64,000 bases of DNA from contig UQJW01000005.1 of the NCBI GenBank assembly GCA_900541485.1, positions 1 to 64,000 on the forward strand, given 5' to 3'. Source of the DNA: an uncultured Dialister sp. Its GTDB lineage: Bacteria > Bacillota > Negativicutes > Veillonellales > Dialisteraceae. The translations under genes were made by a program, and so were the position numbers. Below, piece after piece: positions 27,490-38,263 of this stretch (positions within the stretch are counted from its first letter, which is position 1; the number at the start of each line of letters is the position of its first letter). The notes beneath the pieces were generated by a model. It did no database searches. It had not been told where the DNA came from and worked only from the letters and a program-made list of their open reading frames with translations.

Positions 27490-28407
27490 ATGAACTTTAC
27501 CTACGATTTCCCGGTCATCAAAAACAATCCGCAAAAAACGGCATCACATAAAAAGATACGCCGCATCGGACGACTCCGTCTCGGTGACTCTTACAGAAAT
27601 CTGCGCAGCCGTTTTGAACTCACCCCCGTGAAAATCCCCGAAGACAGCGGCACGGAAGCCTACACTCTTCCTATGGAAAAAGAAATCCTTTTCCACGGCG
27701 TCCCCGTCACGGCCGCAGGTGTGAGTATAAAAAATGGGAAAGTCCGGGCCATCCATGCGGATACCGCTGCTTCACCGGACGAAATGAAACGTATCCTTAC
27801 CGATCTCTACGGCACTCCTGAAAAAAAGAACGCCGCTTATTTTTGGGCCGACACGGTGACAACCGTTTGCATGACCGGAGAAAATCATACCGCCTCTGTC
27901 ATCATCGCCGATACAGCTTCTCTTTCCGATATCAGTGATGCAGAAAATACCGCAGAAGAAGAGGAACGGCGCGGCTTCAAGGGACGGCTTTGGAAAAAAT
28001 ACGGTAATCCTGTAGGACGGGTATCAAGAAAAACCTATATAAAAAGGGCCTCTCTTGTCGGGATTCCCGTCATTGCCATGTTTGCTTTCACATGGATACG
28101 GCCCGAACTTTTTGTCGGCGATGCCAATTTCTTTATCATCGCATTCATGGTCCTGGGTACACTGGGATTTGTTTCTCTTATGAGCCTTGCCATCCGCCGT
28201 TTGTCGGATATCGGCCTTTCCCACCTGTACTACTGGGGATTCTTCGGACTTCTCTTTATCGGAAACCAGGCAGGCGGAAAAATTTCGGGTAATGAGCTTT
28301 TGGCCGCCCGTATCACGGGACTCGTATTCTTTGCGGTTGTGTTTCTTCTTTCTTTTATCCCCGGTGAAAACAAAAAGAATAAATACGGTCCCGTACCTAA
28401 AGACTAA
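27490..28407 (+). CDS. DUF805-type membrane protein with unknown N-terminal domain
   Basis: 305 aa from ATG 27490 (GAGGTG upstream; a GTG at 27484 is inside the ribosome site). Residues 1 to about 160 are soluble and not recognised; they contain R-I-G-R-L-R-L-G-D-S-Y and D-L-Y-G-T-P and resemble a small alpha/beta domain. From about 175 come four hydrophobic helices with A-I-R-R-L-S-D-I-G, and the end is K-N-K-Y-G-P, the signature of DUF805 membrane proteins. Function unknown. It stands between tRNA-Cys and a strong bidirectional terminator. Confidence 0.7.
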   Translation: MNFTYDFPVIKNNPQKTASHKKIRRIGRLRLGDSYRNLRSRFELTPVKIPEDSGTEAYTLPMEKEILFHGVPVTAAGVSIKNGKVRAIHADTAASPDEMKRILTDLYGTPEKKNAAYFWADTVTTVCMTGENHTASVIIADTASLSDISDAENTAEEEERRGFKGRLWKKYGNPVGRVSRKTYIKRASLVGIPVIAMFAFTWIRPELFVGDANFFIIAFMVLGTLGFVSLMSLAIRRLSDIGLSHLYYWGFFGLLFIGNQAGGKISGNELLAARITGLVFFAVVFLLSFIPGENKKNKYGPVPKD

Positions 28408-28420
28408 AGAGCGTAAAATA

Positions 28421-28470
28421 AAAAAACTTTTGACTGCCCTTCTTCAATCGGAGCAGTCAAAAGTTTTTTT
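28421..28470. terminator. Strong bidirectional terminator
   Basis: AAAAAACTTTTGACTGC pairs with GCAGTCAAAAGTTTTTTT. It separates the convergent DUF805 and exonuclease genes. Confidence 0.9.
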
Positions 28471-28495
28471 ATTTCTTCCCTTGTAAGGAAAATTT

Positions 28496-29095
28496 TTATT
28501 TTGCCCGTACTTTTTTGTCTTTTACCAGAGATTCAAAAACAAGTTTTTCCGCCTCACAGTCCGCAAGAGCACGGTGAAACGTTGTGCACGGCAACTGATA
28601 ATACGCACAAAGAACCTGTACCGAATATTTCCTTTCCACGTCTTCCCCGGAAATGACCTCACGGGCCAAAGTATGCGTATCTATATATTCATTGGTAAGC
28701 AAAGGCTTTCCCAGAGCCACCAGATTTCTTGCCAGCACAATGAGATCGGAATCAAGACCGTGTCCCATGAGGATATCTTTCCTCAGAAATCCGATAAATG
28801 AGGGCAACACTTCTTCGACAGGCGGTGCGTTCTTCACAAGAGCCGGCGTGATACCCGTCATCTCCACCACCCGCCTTTCCATAGCGCCCCGCGGTTTCAC
28901 AAGCGTGTGATAGCGTTCCGTCACTTTTCCTTTTTTCACTCTCATCGCCGCAAGCTCCGTAATATCCGAGTGAATGCCTGTCGTTTCTATATCGAGTATA
29001 GTGTATTCTTTTTGAGAAACGGACAATATCCGTTCCCAATCACGGATTTCATGACTGCGGATATCGGCAAACAATGTATTTTTGCTTTTTTTCAT
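28496..29095 (-). CDS. DnaQ-like 3'-5' exonuclease (DEDD family)
   Basis: 199 aa, a single exonuclease domain. Exo I is L-D-I-E-T-T-G (about 34-40), exo II is G-H-G-L-D-S-D (the usual H-N-x-x-F-D is altered) and exo III is F-H-R-A-L-A-D-C. These supply the acidic metal ligands and the catalytic His of the DEDDh class. It could be a proofreading-type or RNase T/oligoribonuclease-like enzyme. It is not fused to a polymerase or helicase, so its substrate is open. Confidence 0.85.
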   Translation of the reverse strand: MKKSKNTLFADIRSHEIRDWERILSVSQKEYTILDIETTGIHSDITELAAMRVKKGKVTERYHTLVKPRGAMERRVVEMTGITPALVKNAPPVEEVLPSFIGFLRKDILMGHGLDSDLIVLARNLVALGKPLLTNEYIDTHTLAREVISGEDVERKYSVQVLCAYYQLPCTTFHRALADCEAEKLVFESLVKDKKVRAK

Positions 29096-29175
29096 TTCTC
29101 TCTTCCCTTCTTTTCTTTCTCCCTATGTATTGTATCATCTTCCCGAATCTGTACAAGCTGTGAAAACAAGGCAGC

Positions 29176-29203
29176 AAAAAAGGACCCCCGGAGGAGTCCT
29201 TTT
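29176..29203 (-). terminator. Terminator after the SLH porin
   Basis: AAAAGGACTCC-TCCG-GGGGTCCTTTTTT on the minus strand. Confidence 0.85.
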
Positions 29204-29224
29204 CCGATTCTCTTTCACAAGAGA

Positions 29225-30469
29225 TTAGAATACATAGTTCAAGGATACGGTTGCAAGATCGTCGTATTTTGTATTGTCACCCTTTGCATCTACATCAAAT
29301 GCATATTCGCCGTGGAGACGGACATTCTTTGCAAGAACGACATCGGCATTGATGAGCCAGAAGTCTACATCCTTATCCTGAATACTGTTCAGCGGGAATA
29401 CGGTGTAGGTACTGTTGTCACTAATATAAGCATTTGCTTTTGCCTTTACATACTGGCCGGCTACTCTGAAGGAGCCCGGTTTCTTCATGTTAGTCTGTCC
29501 GAGTCCGAGACCTGCTGTCCAGAGGTACGGTTTACCTTCTTTTTCAGTGTTCTTATAGTAATCACCGAAGATGTCTGCTTTATCACCGAGTCCGAGGGTC
29601 ATTCCTGCACCCCAGTAGGTTGCTTCGTTTGCTTTGGCATGAGCTACATCAATGTATTCTGCGCTGAGGGCTACCGGACCTGCATTACCGGACAGGCGGG
29701 CATACCATGCTTCCGGATTGGTTCCTTCAAACAAACTTCCATTCCAGCCTTTCATACGGCCGTAACCTGCCTGTAAGGTCACTTCTTTTGTTCCCATAGT
29801 TGCCTGGACACCGTCAAAAGCATCATCATAGAGAATACCGGTTTGTCCCAGTGTTAAGCCGGCACGACCGAGGTCTACGCCGAAGTTATCACAGAACTGG
29901 TGATGTACATAAATGCGGTCCATGGTTGTATTACCGCCTCCACCGGTTTTGAAGTTCATAGAGCTTGCAAAACGTCCATTGACGGTGGTGCTGTCATTGA
30001 CGTCAGCTTTTACCTTGATTCTCATACGACCGTCCCAAGCGTCTGTAGTTTTGCCGGTAAGTCTGCCATTGGTGCTTTCATAACCCTGTTTCCAACGCAT
30101 ACGGGCATCGCCGGACCAGTAGAGGTTACCGACTTTCTTTTCCAGCTTGGATACGCGGACTCCGAGGTTTGCCAGTTCGTCAGCAAATTCACCTGCCAAT
30201 TTTTCAAGTGTTGCTCTCTGTTCTGCATTCAGCTGGTCTTCACGTGCCATCATGCGGGCAACAATCTGTGCCAGTTCATAACGGGTGATGTTTCTTTCTC
30301 CTCTGAATGTGCCGTCCGGGTAGCCGATAACAACGCCCTGATCGGAAAGATCGGCTACTGCCTGGTAAGCCCAGTCACTGGTGGATACATCAGAGAACGG
30401 ATTTGCAGCGTATGCGGATACGCCGGTTGTGAGTGCTGCTGCTGCAGCGATTGCGAGAATTTTTTTCAT
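29225..30469 (-). CDS. SLH-domain outer-membrane porin (OmpM-like)
   Basis: 414 aa. Signal peptide with cleavage after A-Y-A (about residue 21), one SLH domain (about 22-80: F-S-D-V, W-A-Y-Q-A-V, G-Y-P-D-G-T-F-R-G, I-T-R-Y-E), a short coiled coil (about 85-115) and a beta-barrel to the end with the terminal aromatic Tyr-Val-Phe. In Negativicutes such proteins tether the outer membrane to peptidoglycan through the SLH domain and form the major pore. It has a strong promoter and a hairpin leader, as expected for an abundant protein. Confidence 0.93.
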   Translation of the reverse strand: MKKILAIAAAAALTTGVSAYAANPFSDVSTSDWAYQAVADLSDQGVVIGYPDGTFRGERNITRYELAQIVARMMAREDQLNAEQRATLEKLAGEFADELANLGVRVSKLEKKVGNLYWSGDARMRWKQGYESTNGRLTGKTTDAWDGRMRIKVKADVNDSTTVNGRFASSMNFKTGGGGNTTMDRIYVHHQFCDNFGVDLGRAGLTLGQTGILYDDAFDGVQATMGTKEVTLQAGYGRMKGWNGSLFEGTNPEAWYARLSGNAGPVALSAEYIDVAHAKANEATYWGAGMTLGLGDKADIFGDYYKNTEKEGKPYLWTAGLGLGQTNMKKPGSFRVAGQYVKAKANAYISDNSTYTVFPLNSIQDKDVDFWLINADVVLAKNVRLHGEYAFDVDAKGDNTKYDDLATVSLNYVF

Positions 30470-30565
30470 ATTCTTCTCTCCTTATAAAAGATATTTCACC
30501 ATATAGAGAGGGAGCAGAAATATGACTGAGTGACCGTGTTTCCTCTGTCTTTTCCGACTCTCCCG

Positions 30566-30594
30566 GATATCCTTCCGGTGATTTGGAAGATATC
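30566..30594 (-). other. Hairpin at the 5' end of the porin leader RNA
   Basis: GATATCTTCC and GGAAGGATATC pair with an eight-base loop, right at the predicted transcript start. 5' hairpins of this kind often protect abundant mRNAs from decay; that role is inferred. Confidence 0.5.
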
Positions 30595-30601
30595 TGCTTG
30601 C

Positions 30602-30630
30602 ATTTTAGCACGTCTTTTAATTTTTTTCAA
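30602..30630 (-). promoter_or_regulatory. Promoter of the SLH porin
   Basis: Minus-strand TTGAAA (30625-30630), 17-base spacer, extended -10 TGC-TAAAAT (30602-30607). The 30470-30837 gap holds this promoter, the porin leader, and an AT-rich stretch with a weak TATAAT (near 30809) for the divergent LUD gene; no other gene is seen. Confidence 0.75.
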
Positions 30631-30837
30631 ACTTTTTTGCAAAATATACTAATTTTTTAAAATCTTCTTTGAATTCTTACATTTTCTTGACCGTTTTCCT
30701 ACCTGTCAAAAAAGAGCCTTCTGTTTTAATATAAATTTATGATATACCTTAATATTTTCAAGAAAAAATATTTTCGCCATTTATATTTTCATTTTTTCCA
30801 TAAACTTCTATAATCAGGAAAAAGAAAGGAGTCTGTG

Positions 30838-31479
30838 ATGGATCTGGAAAAAGTCAGCCGTGCGTTTAAAAGAAACCGGTTTGCCTGTTCTGTTTTCTCC
30901 TGCAAAGAGGACGCCGTCTCTTATCTGGTGCGTTCCATTTCGGGAAAAACAGTCGGCATGGGCGACTCGGTCACACTTGCCGCCATGGGATTATATGAAA
31001 AATTACAAAAAAATAATGATGTTTGGGATGTGGCTCATTTGGAGGGCATCGGTGAGTCCGACTTTTCTTCCCCGGCAAGAAATAAAAAATTTTTAGAAGC
31101 CGCCCGGAAATGTCTGACTACCGATATATTTCTCACATCGGTGAATGCCGCTTCCGAAACGGGCATGCTGGTCAATATCGACGGTACGGGAAACCGTATT
31201 GCCGGTTCGCTTTTCGGCCACGAAAAAGTATATTTTGTGTTCGGTGTCAACAAAATAGTGCCCTCATTGGAGGAAGCCGTTGCACGGGCCAGGAATGTGG
31301 CCGCTCCCAAAAATGTAGAACGTCACCATTATAAATGCGGTTGCAGCGCCCGCGGCGGAGACCGTTGTTATGATTGCGGTGCGCCTGACCGTATCTGCAA
31401 TGCCCTTACCGTGTATTATAAAAAAATGAGAAATACAGAGATGGAAGTTGTCATCATCAATGAAAATCTGGGCTATTGA
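30838..31479 (+). CDS. LUD domain (LutC/YkgG-like) protein
   Basis: 213 aa from ATG 30838 with AAAGGAG six bases upstream. It has the LUD fold pattern: A-V-S-Y-L-V, V-G-M-G-D-S-V-T, D-I-F-L-T-S-V-N-A-A-S-E-T-G and G-H-E-K-V-Y-F-V-F-G-V-N-K. A Cys-rich part near the end, C-G-C ... C-Y-D-C ... C, could bind metal and is typical of the stand-alone members. Relatives take part in lactate utilisation or have no known role; no LutA/LutB genes are nearby, so function is open. Confidence 0.8.
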   Translation: MDLEKVSRAFKRNRFACSVFSCKEDAVSYLVRSISGKTVGMGDSVTLAAMGLYEKLQKNNDVWDVAHLEGIGESDFSSPARNKKFLEAARKCLTTDIFLTSVNAASETGMLVNIDGTGNRIAGSLFGHEKVYFVFGVNKIVPSLEEAVARARNVAAPKNVERHHYKCGCSARGGDRCYDCGAPDRICNALTVYYKKMRNTEMEVVIINENLGY

Positions 31480-31485
31480 AGCCAC

Positions 31486-31516
31486 GAAAAAAGGAGCATT
31501 TCTGCTCCCTTTTTTA
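31486..31516. terminator. Bidirectional terminator between LUD and TRIC genes
   Basis: AAAAAAGGAGC-ATTTCT-GCTCCCTTTTTT; serves the two convergent genes. Confidence 0.85.
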
Positions 31517-32197
31517 TTCCTTTGTTTCACAAGACCGGTCATTTCCTTTTTCTTTTTTCTTACTGTATACCCCCGGGCGGTAAAGATTCCACCCGAAGAA
31601 CATGGCACATCCTCTCAAAAAGATGACTGCAAAAAATCCGGCCCAAGAAGCCGTTTCTACGCCCGTCACCGGATAGAGAACGCAAATAACCACGCCCCCT
31701 ACGATAGCCGCCACGGCGTAAATATCGGCATATAAAACGACAGGTACGCGCTGTGCCAGCAAATCTCTCAGTATGCCGCCGCCGACCGCCGTAATCAGGG
31801 CAAGCATGACAGGCAGTATATATTTGTAACCGGGATAGCTCTCAATCGCCGTCAAAGCGCCTGTGACCGCAAATGCGGCAAGTCCGAGGGAATCGGAAAT
31901 GCTGTAAATAAAACGCATAATCTTTTTCCCCGACACGACCCGGAAATATTTTCTTCCCCCTACGCTGACAATCGTTGCCGTAATGAGGGAAAGTACGATG
32001 CCCATAGGCGAGCGGAGTGAAAACGGCGGCACTATACCGGCCAGGACGTCTCTTATAATCCCTCCGCCCACCGCTGTCGCAACGGACAATACGGCAATTC
32101 CGAAAATATCCATCTTCTTTGCCAGTCCCACGGTGGCACCGGACACGGCAAAGGCTATCGTGCCGAGAATATCAAAAATGACCCATGTAAGTGACAT
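31514..32197 (-). CDS. TRIC-type cation channel family protein (UPF0126/YicG)
   Basis: 227 aa, about seven transmembrane helices built from two homologous halves; each has an A-V-G-G-G-(I)-(I/L)-R-D motif (in the first half after V-A-T, in the second after I-T), the hallmark of the family. Prokaryotic TRIC proteins conduct K+; some UPF0126 members are linked to glycine. The C-terminal 25 residues are charged. It overlaps the terminator at its 3' end and is followed upstream by the M50 protease gene on the same strand. Confidence 0.85.
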   Translation of the reverse strand: MSLTWVIFDILGTIAFAVSGATVGLAKKMDIFGIAVLSVATAVGGGIIRDVLAGIVPPFSLRSPMGIVLSLITATIVSVGGRKYFRVVSGKKIMRFIYSISDSLGLAAFAVTGALTAIESYPGYKYILPVMLALITAVGGGILRDLLAQRVPVVLYADIYAVAAIVGGVVICVLYPVTGVETASWAGFFAVIFLRGCAMFFGWNLYRPGVYSKKKEKGNDRSCETKE

Positions 32198-32219
32198 GAT
32201 TCACCTGTACTTTCCTTAT

Positions 32220-32864
32220 TTAAAAAATCCCCAAAACCGTATCAATGATTTTCATGACCGCCCCTGTATATATGACAGACAGAGGTCCGATGATTTTCCC
32301 GACTGCGCCGCTGAAAACAAGAACCATGAGCAGGATAAAACTGTAGCGGTAGCTGATATTACGATAATGCCATGCCCATTTCCCGGGAAGAAGCATTTCT
32401 GCAATTTTTGAGCCGTCCAAAGGCGGCACGGGAATCAGATTAAAGAAAGCAAACCATACATTATAAAGCATCATCCAATAAAGGAAATAATAGCCCGGCT
32501 GTCCGGGGAATAAAAATCCCGTCCGTATCATGACAAGCATGATGCATTCCGCCAAAAAGCAAATCAATAAATTCATACCCGGTCCCGCAAAAGAGACTTT
32601 GATGACACCGCTTTTAAAATTTTTATAATAAGCCGGATCAATCTGTACCGGCTTTGCCCAACCGAATCCGCAAATCGCAAGCATAATAAGCCCCAAAGGA
32701 TCGATATGCTTCAACGGGTTCGCCGTCAGACGCCCCTGTGCTTTCGGCGTAGGATCTCCGAGACTGTCAGAAACATAAGCATGCGCATATTCATGCAACG
32801 CCATAGCAATCAAAAGAGCGGGAACACGGTAAATTAAAGTGCTTTCATCTAAAAAATTAAACAT
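32220..32864 (-). CDS. Site-2 protease family protein (peptidase M50)
   Basis: 214 aa, about five transmembrane helices. The zinc motif H-E-Y-A-H is near residue 24, followed by the S-D-S-L-G-D-P-T-P-K segment usual in the short M50 group, and the third ligand is in N-L-I-P-V-P-P-L-D-G-S-K. There is no PDZ domain. It would cut substrates within the membrane; the substrate is unknown. It lies 23 bases upstream of the TRIC-type gene and is probably transcribed with it. Confidence 0.88.
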   Translation of the reverse strand: MFNFLDESTLIYRVPALLIAMALHEYAHAYVSDSLGDPTPKAQGRLTANPLKHIDPLGLIMLAICGFGWAKPVQIDPAYYKNFKSGVIKVSFAGPGMNLLICFLAECIMLVMIRTGFLFPGQPGYYFLYWMMLYNVWFAFFNLIPVPPLDGSKIAEMLLPGKWAWHYRNISYRYSFILLMVLVFSGAVGKIIGPLSVIYTGAVMKIIDTVLGIF

Positions 32865-33057
32865 CCTGTCTGATCATTCCTTTACAGGCAGAATTTTCGG
32901 TACCGCCTGATTATTTCTTATACCATCTTGTCACATCTCATCTGTGACTATATCTGTAACTATAGATGGATATATTATATATATGTTGTTTTTTTAGTGC
33001 AACAAAAACTGTTTTCGCTTCATTTTATGCTCTGCTGCCCAAAAAGAGCAGCAGAAA

Positions 33058-33085
33058 CAAAAAAAGACCCTTTCGGATCTTTTTA
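33058..33085 (-). terminator. Terminator after the HicB-like gene
   Basis: AAAAAGATCC-GAAA-GGGTCTTTTTTT on the minus strand, overlapping the last codons of the gene. Confidence 0.75.
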
Positions 33086-33460
33086 TCTTGTACCGAAGAC
33101 ACGGCGGAGAATCGATTTTCTTTCCTGTCTTGCCCGGGAGGCCCACTTTTCCGTTTCTTCTGCCGCTACCTGTACTTTGTAGTCTCTGTACGCCCTGTAT
33201 TCTTCCATATCCAGAAGTATCATGTATACCTGGTTGTGTCTGAACCGGCGCCGGATTTCAAGTTCTTCTGACGGCGGAGGCGGCGGAATTTTCTTTTCTT
33301 CCAGTTCCCAAAGAGAAGTCCCTAAAGCTTCCCTGGCTTTCCGCAGTGTTTCTTCCACGGTTTCTGCCGCAGCACCGCAACCGGCCAAATCAGGAAATGT
33401 CATATGAAACAAGTTTGTTTCTTTGTCATCCGTAAAGACGGCAGGATAGAAATATTTCAT
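33083..33460 (-). CDS. Orphan HicB-like antitoxin-family protein
   Basis: 125 aa from ATG 33460 with GAGG six bases upstream. Residues 1-65 show the HicB partial RNase-H-like fold: Y-P-A-V-F, F-P-D-L-A-G-C, and V-E-E-T-L-R-K-A-R-E-A-L, then a Pro-rich stretch. The C-terminal half (K-V-Q-V-A-A-E-E-T-E-K-W) may be a worn ribbon-helix-helix. No hicA toxin gene is found on either side. A promoter, TTGGCA-N18-TACAAT, lies at 33513-33542. Either a solitary regulator or the remnant of a toxin-antitoxin pair. Confidence 0.7.
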   Translation of the reverse strand: MKYFYPAVFTDDKETNLFHMTFPDLAGCGAAAETVEETLRKAREALGTSLWELEEKKIPPPPPSEELEIRRRFRHNQVYMILLDMEEYRAYRDYKVQVAAEETEKWASRARQERKSILRRVFGTR

Positions 33461-33512
33461 AGAATGCCTCTTTTCATCCACCTTCACTACGCAGTCTGAT
33501 TAATTCATTTCT

Positions 33513-33542
33513 ATTGTAATACATTTTTGCTTCTGCTGCCAA
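33513..33542 (-). promoter_or_regulatory. Promoter of the HicB-like gene
   Basis: Minus-strand TTGGCA (33537-33542), 18-base spacer, TACAAT (33513-33518), about 50 bases before the start codon. Confidence 0.6.
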
Positions 33543-33543
33543 T

Positions 33544-33581
33544 AGGCAATCTCTATATTTTTCAAAAAAATTGCCTTTTTT
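33544..33581 (+). terminator. Plus-strand terminator-like hairpin with no gene before it
   Basis: AGGCAAT (33544-33550) pairs with ATTGCCT (33570-33576), followed by TTTTTT. Nothing coding on the plus strand leads into it; it faces the hicB promoter. Confidence 0.45.
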
Positions 33582-33693
33582 AGCATGTTTTTTGGGATTT
33601 TTTCTAAAAAAGTACAAAATTTTCCTCTTTTTGTATCTGTTTTTATCTTTCGTTTTATGTGCACATTTTATTTCCTTACAAAACAGACAAGCA

Positions 33694-33725
33694 AAAACCG
33701 CCCCTTCCGGAGCGGCTGTTTTTTA
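33694..33725 (-). terminator. Terminator after gyrB
   Basis: CAGCCGCTCC-GGAA-GGGGCGGTTTTTG on the minus strand. Confidence 0.85.
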
Positions 33726-33732
33726 TCTCTCG

Positions 33733-35691
<1,959 letters not shown>

Positions 35692-35946
35692 TTAAAAAAT
35701 GTGACAGTTCCCTTTGCTGTCACTGTCGCTTTATCTTTACTTATAACCATAATATATTAAAAATTATACCACAAAACAGCCGTTTTCGATAGTCTGGAAG
35801 AATCGGTAACGTCTGGTGTTTACCATATCAAACAATGATTGTGCGCAAAAAAGTCTCCCTCTGTTTCCCTTTCATTTTTTATCCGTAAATTCTGTTTTCC
35901 CATGTATGTTAGAATGAAATAAAAAGTATGTCACAGGAGAACCTGA

Positions 35947-36825
35947 ATGAAAAAACTGATATTCTTTATCCTGATTCTCGCCGGATCGGTTTATTGGGGA
36001 TACAACCAGGGTATGTCCGGACAAAAACCCGTAAGGCCTCATATCTCCGCCAAGGAAGACACAAAGAATCCGCTCACCGTAGGGAAAGATTTGGCAGGAG
36101 AAATCACGGATATGGCCGGTGCATGGATTTCGGGACACCCCGTTTCCAAAGAAGAAAACACGGAAAAAGAAGACTCGCAAAAGAACTCTGCCGACCTCTC
36201 TTCCGCCATGGAAAGAGTGCGCCGGGTTTATCATTTCAAGGAATCATTGGAAGCAAAGGTGGACAGAAAACAGTTTGTTTCTTCCAAAGATATTCCGGAC
36301 ATGATGAAAAAAGCGATTGTTGCCACCGAAGACCGTCGTTTTTATGACCACGGCGCTCTGGATTTGGTCAGCGTTACCCGTGCATTGGTGACAAATTATA
36401 TGGCCGGTCAAACGCTGGAAGGCGGAAGCACCATTGCACAACAGACGGTAAAAAATATTTTTCTGTCCCACGACAGAACTCTTTCAAGGAAAATAGAAGA
36501 ACTCGCTTTGGCGGTCCGGCTCGAAAAAAATTACACGAAAGATGAAATTCTTGAATTATATTTAAATACGATTTATTTCGGTCACGGTGCTTACGGCATT
36601 AAAGACGCCGCCCGGATTTACTTCGGAAAAGACGTTAAAGATTTAAACGTATCCCAATGTGCTATGCTCGCCGGACTTCCCCAGGCACCTTCCGTTTATG
36701 ACCCGATTACCCACCCCGAAGAAGGCCTCCGCCGCATGGCGGTCGTTCTCACGCTGATGGCACAACAGGAATATATTTCCTCAGAAGACGCGGTGAAAGC
36801 AGCCGAAGATTTCCGGATGAAATAA
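35947..36825 (+). CDS. mtgA: Monofunctional peptidoglycan glycosyltransferase (GT51)
   Basis: 292 aa. One N-terminal membrane anchor (about 3-20), a charged linker (about 25-95), then the GT51 domain with A-T-E-D-R-R-F-Y-D-H-G (catalytic Glu), E-G-G-S-T-I-A-Q-Q, R-K-I-E-E-L-A-L-A and K-D-E-I-L-E-L-Y-L-N. It polymerises lipid II glycan strands outside the inner membrane. There is no transpeptidase domain, so it is the monofunctional type rather than a PBP1. The start has AGGAGAACCTG upstream. Confidence 0.92.
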   Translation: MKKLIFFILILAGSVYWGYNQGMSGQKPVRPHISAKEDTKNPLTVGKDLAGEITDMAGAWISGHPVSKEENTEKEDSQKNSADLSSAMERVRRVYHFKESLEAKVDRKQFVSSKDIPDMMKKAIVATEDRRFYDHGALDLVSVTRALVTNYMAGQTLEGGSTIAQQTVKNIFLSHDRTLSRKIEELALAVRLEKNYTKDEILELYLNTIYFGHGAYGIKDAARIYFGKDVKDLNVSQCAMLAGLPQAPSVYDPITHPEEGLRRMAVVLTLMAQQEYISSEDAVKAAEDFRMK

Positions 36826-36838
36826 TTGACAGACATGC

Positions 36839-36880
36839 AAAAAAGCAGCTCTCTCCAAAACGGGAAAGCTGCTTTTTTAT
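36839..36880. terminator. Bidirectional terminator between mtgA and dcu
   Basis: AAAAAGCAGCT and AGCTGCTTTTTT with an 18-base middle; serves both convergent genes. Confidence 0.85.
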
Positions 36881-36895
36881 TTTCAGCATTATGAT

Positions 36896-38236
36896 TTAAA
36901 GAATGGCATGGGCAATGATAAAGCTCATTACGCAGGCACAGATGATTCCCACAAGACCGGGCATCATGAAACTGTGATTCAATAAGAATTTACCGATTCT
37001 GGTTGTCCCTGACCGGTCAAATCCGATGCACGCCAGATCCGACGGATAAGTGGGCAGGAAGAAATAACCGTAGCAGGCAGGAATGAAAGACATCACCATG
37101 ACGGGATCCATACCTACACTGAGTGCCATAGGTACAACGATGGCAACGGAAGCGCCCTGGGAATTTACAAGTTTTGACGTAAAGAATAATACGATGGCAT
37201 ACGTCCAGGGATGACGGGTCACAACGTTGCCGAGGAAATCTTTTAAAATTCCCATGTGGTTGGCAAAGTAAGTATCTGCCATCCAAGCTACACCGTAAAT
37301 GGAAACGAGAGCCACTACACCTGCACGGAATACCTGGCTGTTTCCTACTTCTTTAGCTTTAGTATTGCAGAAAAGAAGAATAATGGCGGAAACAAAAAGC
37401 ATAATCATCTGAATGACCGTAGTCATTGATAAAGCTGCCATTTTTCCCTTGGCATTCGGGAAATGGGGAAGTAAATCGGGGAAATTTCCCAACACGGCAA
37501 TGACGATGATACCGATCAGGAAAATCACGGTAGCCCGGTAATAGGAAGACGGAAGCTTGCGTCCCTGCAAGGTTTCATTATCCCCGTAAACATACTCTTT
37601 TTGTTCCGGATCTTTAATCAATTCCTGAAAATCCGGGTCATTTTCCAAATCCTTGCCTCTTTTATAACTCAGAAGAGCGGCACAGATGACACCGAAGAAA
37701 GTGGCGGGAATGGAAATGGATAGAATCTGCAGTAAAGAATAGCTCTGTTCCGTCATAGCCATGAATCCTGCAAAGGATACGACCGCTACGGATACGGGAG
37801 ATGCGGACACACCCATCTGGGAAGCGATGGAAGAAACCGCCATCGGTCTTTCGGGGCGGATATTCTGCTTGATGGAAATATCATAAATAATCGGGAACAT
37901 CGTATAAACAACGTGGCCCGTTCCGCACAGAATCGTCAAAAACCAAGTCGTCACAGGAGCAAGAATCGTGATGTGCTTCGGATTTTTACGAAGAAATTTT
38001 TCCGCATACTTGAGCATGACGGTGAGACCGCCGGAAGTTTGTAAAAAACCTGCACAGGTGACAACGGAAAGAATCGTCAGCATGACGCCGATAGGCGGTG
38101 TTCCCGGTTTATACCCGAATATAAATGTATAAATCATGAGGCCGATACCGCTGACAACGGCAAGCCCTATCCCTCCGTGACGGATGCCTATAAAAAGGCA
38201 GGAGAGAAGAACAATAAATCCCAATACCATTTCCAT
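36896..38236 (-). CDS. Anaerobic C4-dicarboxylate carrier (DcuA/DcuB family)
   Basis: 446 aa, about ten to twelve helices, family length. Typical segments are G-x-R-H-G-G-I-G-L near the N-terminus, C-G-T-G-H-V-V-Y, S-S-I-A-S-Q-M-G-V-S-A-S-P-V-S and T-Y-P-S-D-L-A-C-I-G-F-D near the end. It exchanges or takes up succinate, fumarate, malate or aspartate across the inner membrane. In this genome it is a plausible entry route for the succinate used by the CoA-transferase and mutases. A promoter with a palindromic operator lies at 38264-38301. DcuA versus DcuB cannot be settled here. Confidence 0.9.
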   Translation of the reverse strand: MEMVLGFIVLLSCLFIGIRHGGIGLAVVSGIGLMIYTFIFGYKPGTPPIGVMLTILSVVTCAGFLQTSGGLTVMLKYAEKFLRKNPKHITILAPVTTWFLTILCGTGHVVYTMFPIIYDISIKQNIRPERPMAVSSIASQMGVSASPVSVAVVSFAGFMAMTEQSYSLLQILSISIPATFFGVICAALLSYKRGKDLENDPDFQELIKDPEQKEYVYGDNETLQGRKLPSSYYRATVIFLIGIIVIAVLGNFPDLLPHFPNAKGKMAALSMTTVIQMIMLFVSAIILLFCNTKAKEVGNSQVFRAGVVALVSIYGVAWMADTYFANHMGILKDFLGNVVTRHPWTYAIVLFFTSKLVNSQGASVAIVVPMALSVGMDPVMVMSFIPACYGYFFLPTYPSDLACIGFDRSGTTRIGKFLLNHSFMMPGLVGIICACVMSFIIAHAIL

Positions 38237-38263
38237 AAATAAAACCCTCTTTTCTTGATTAGT

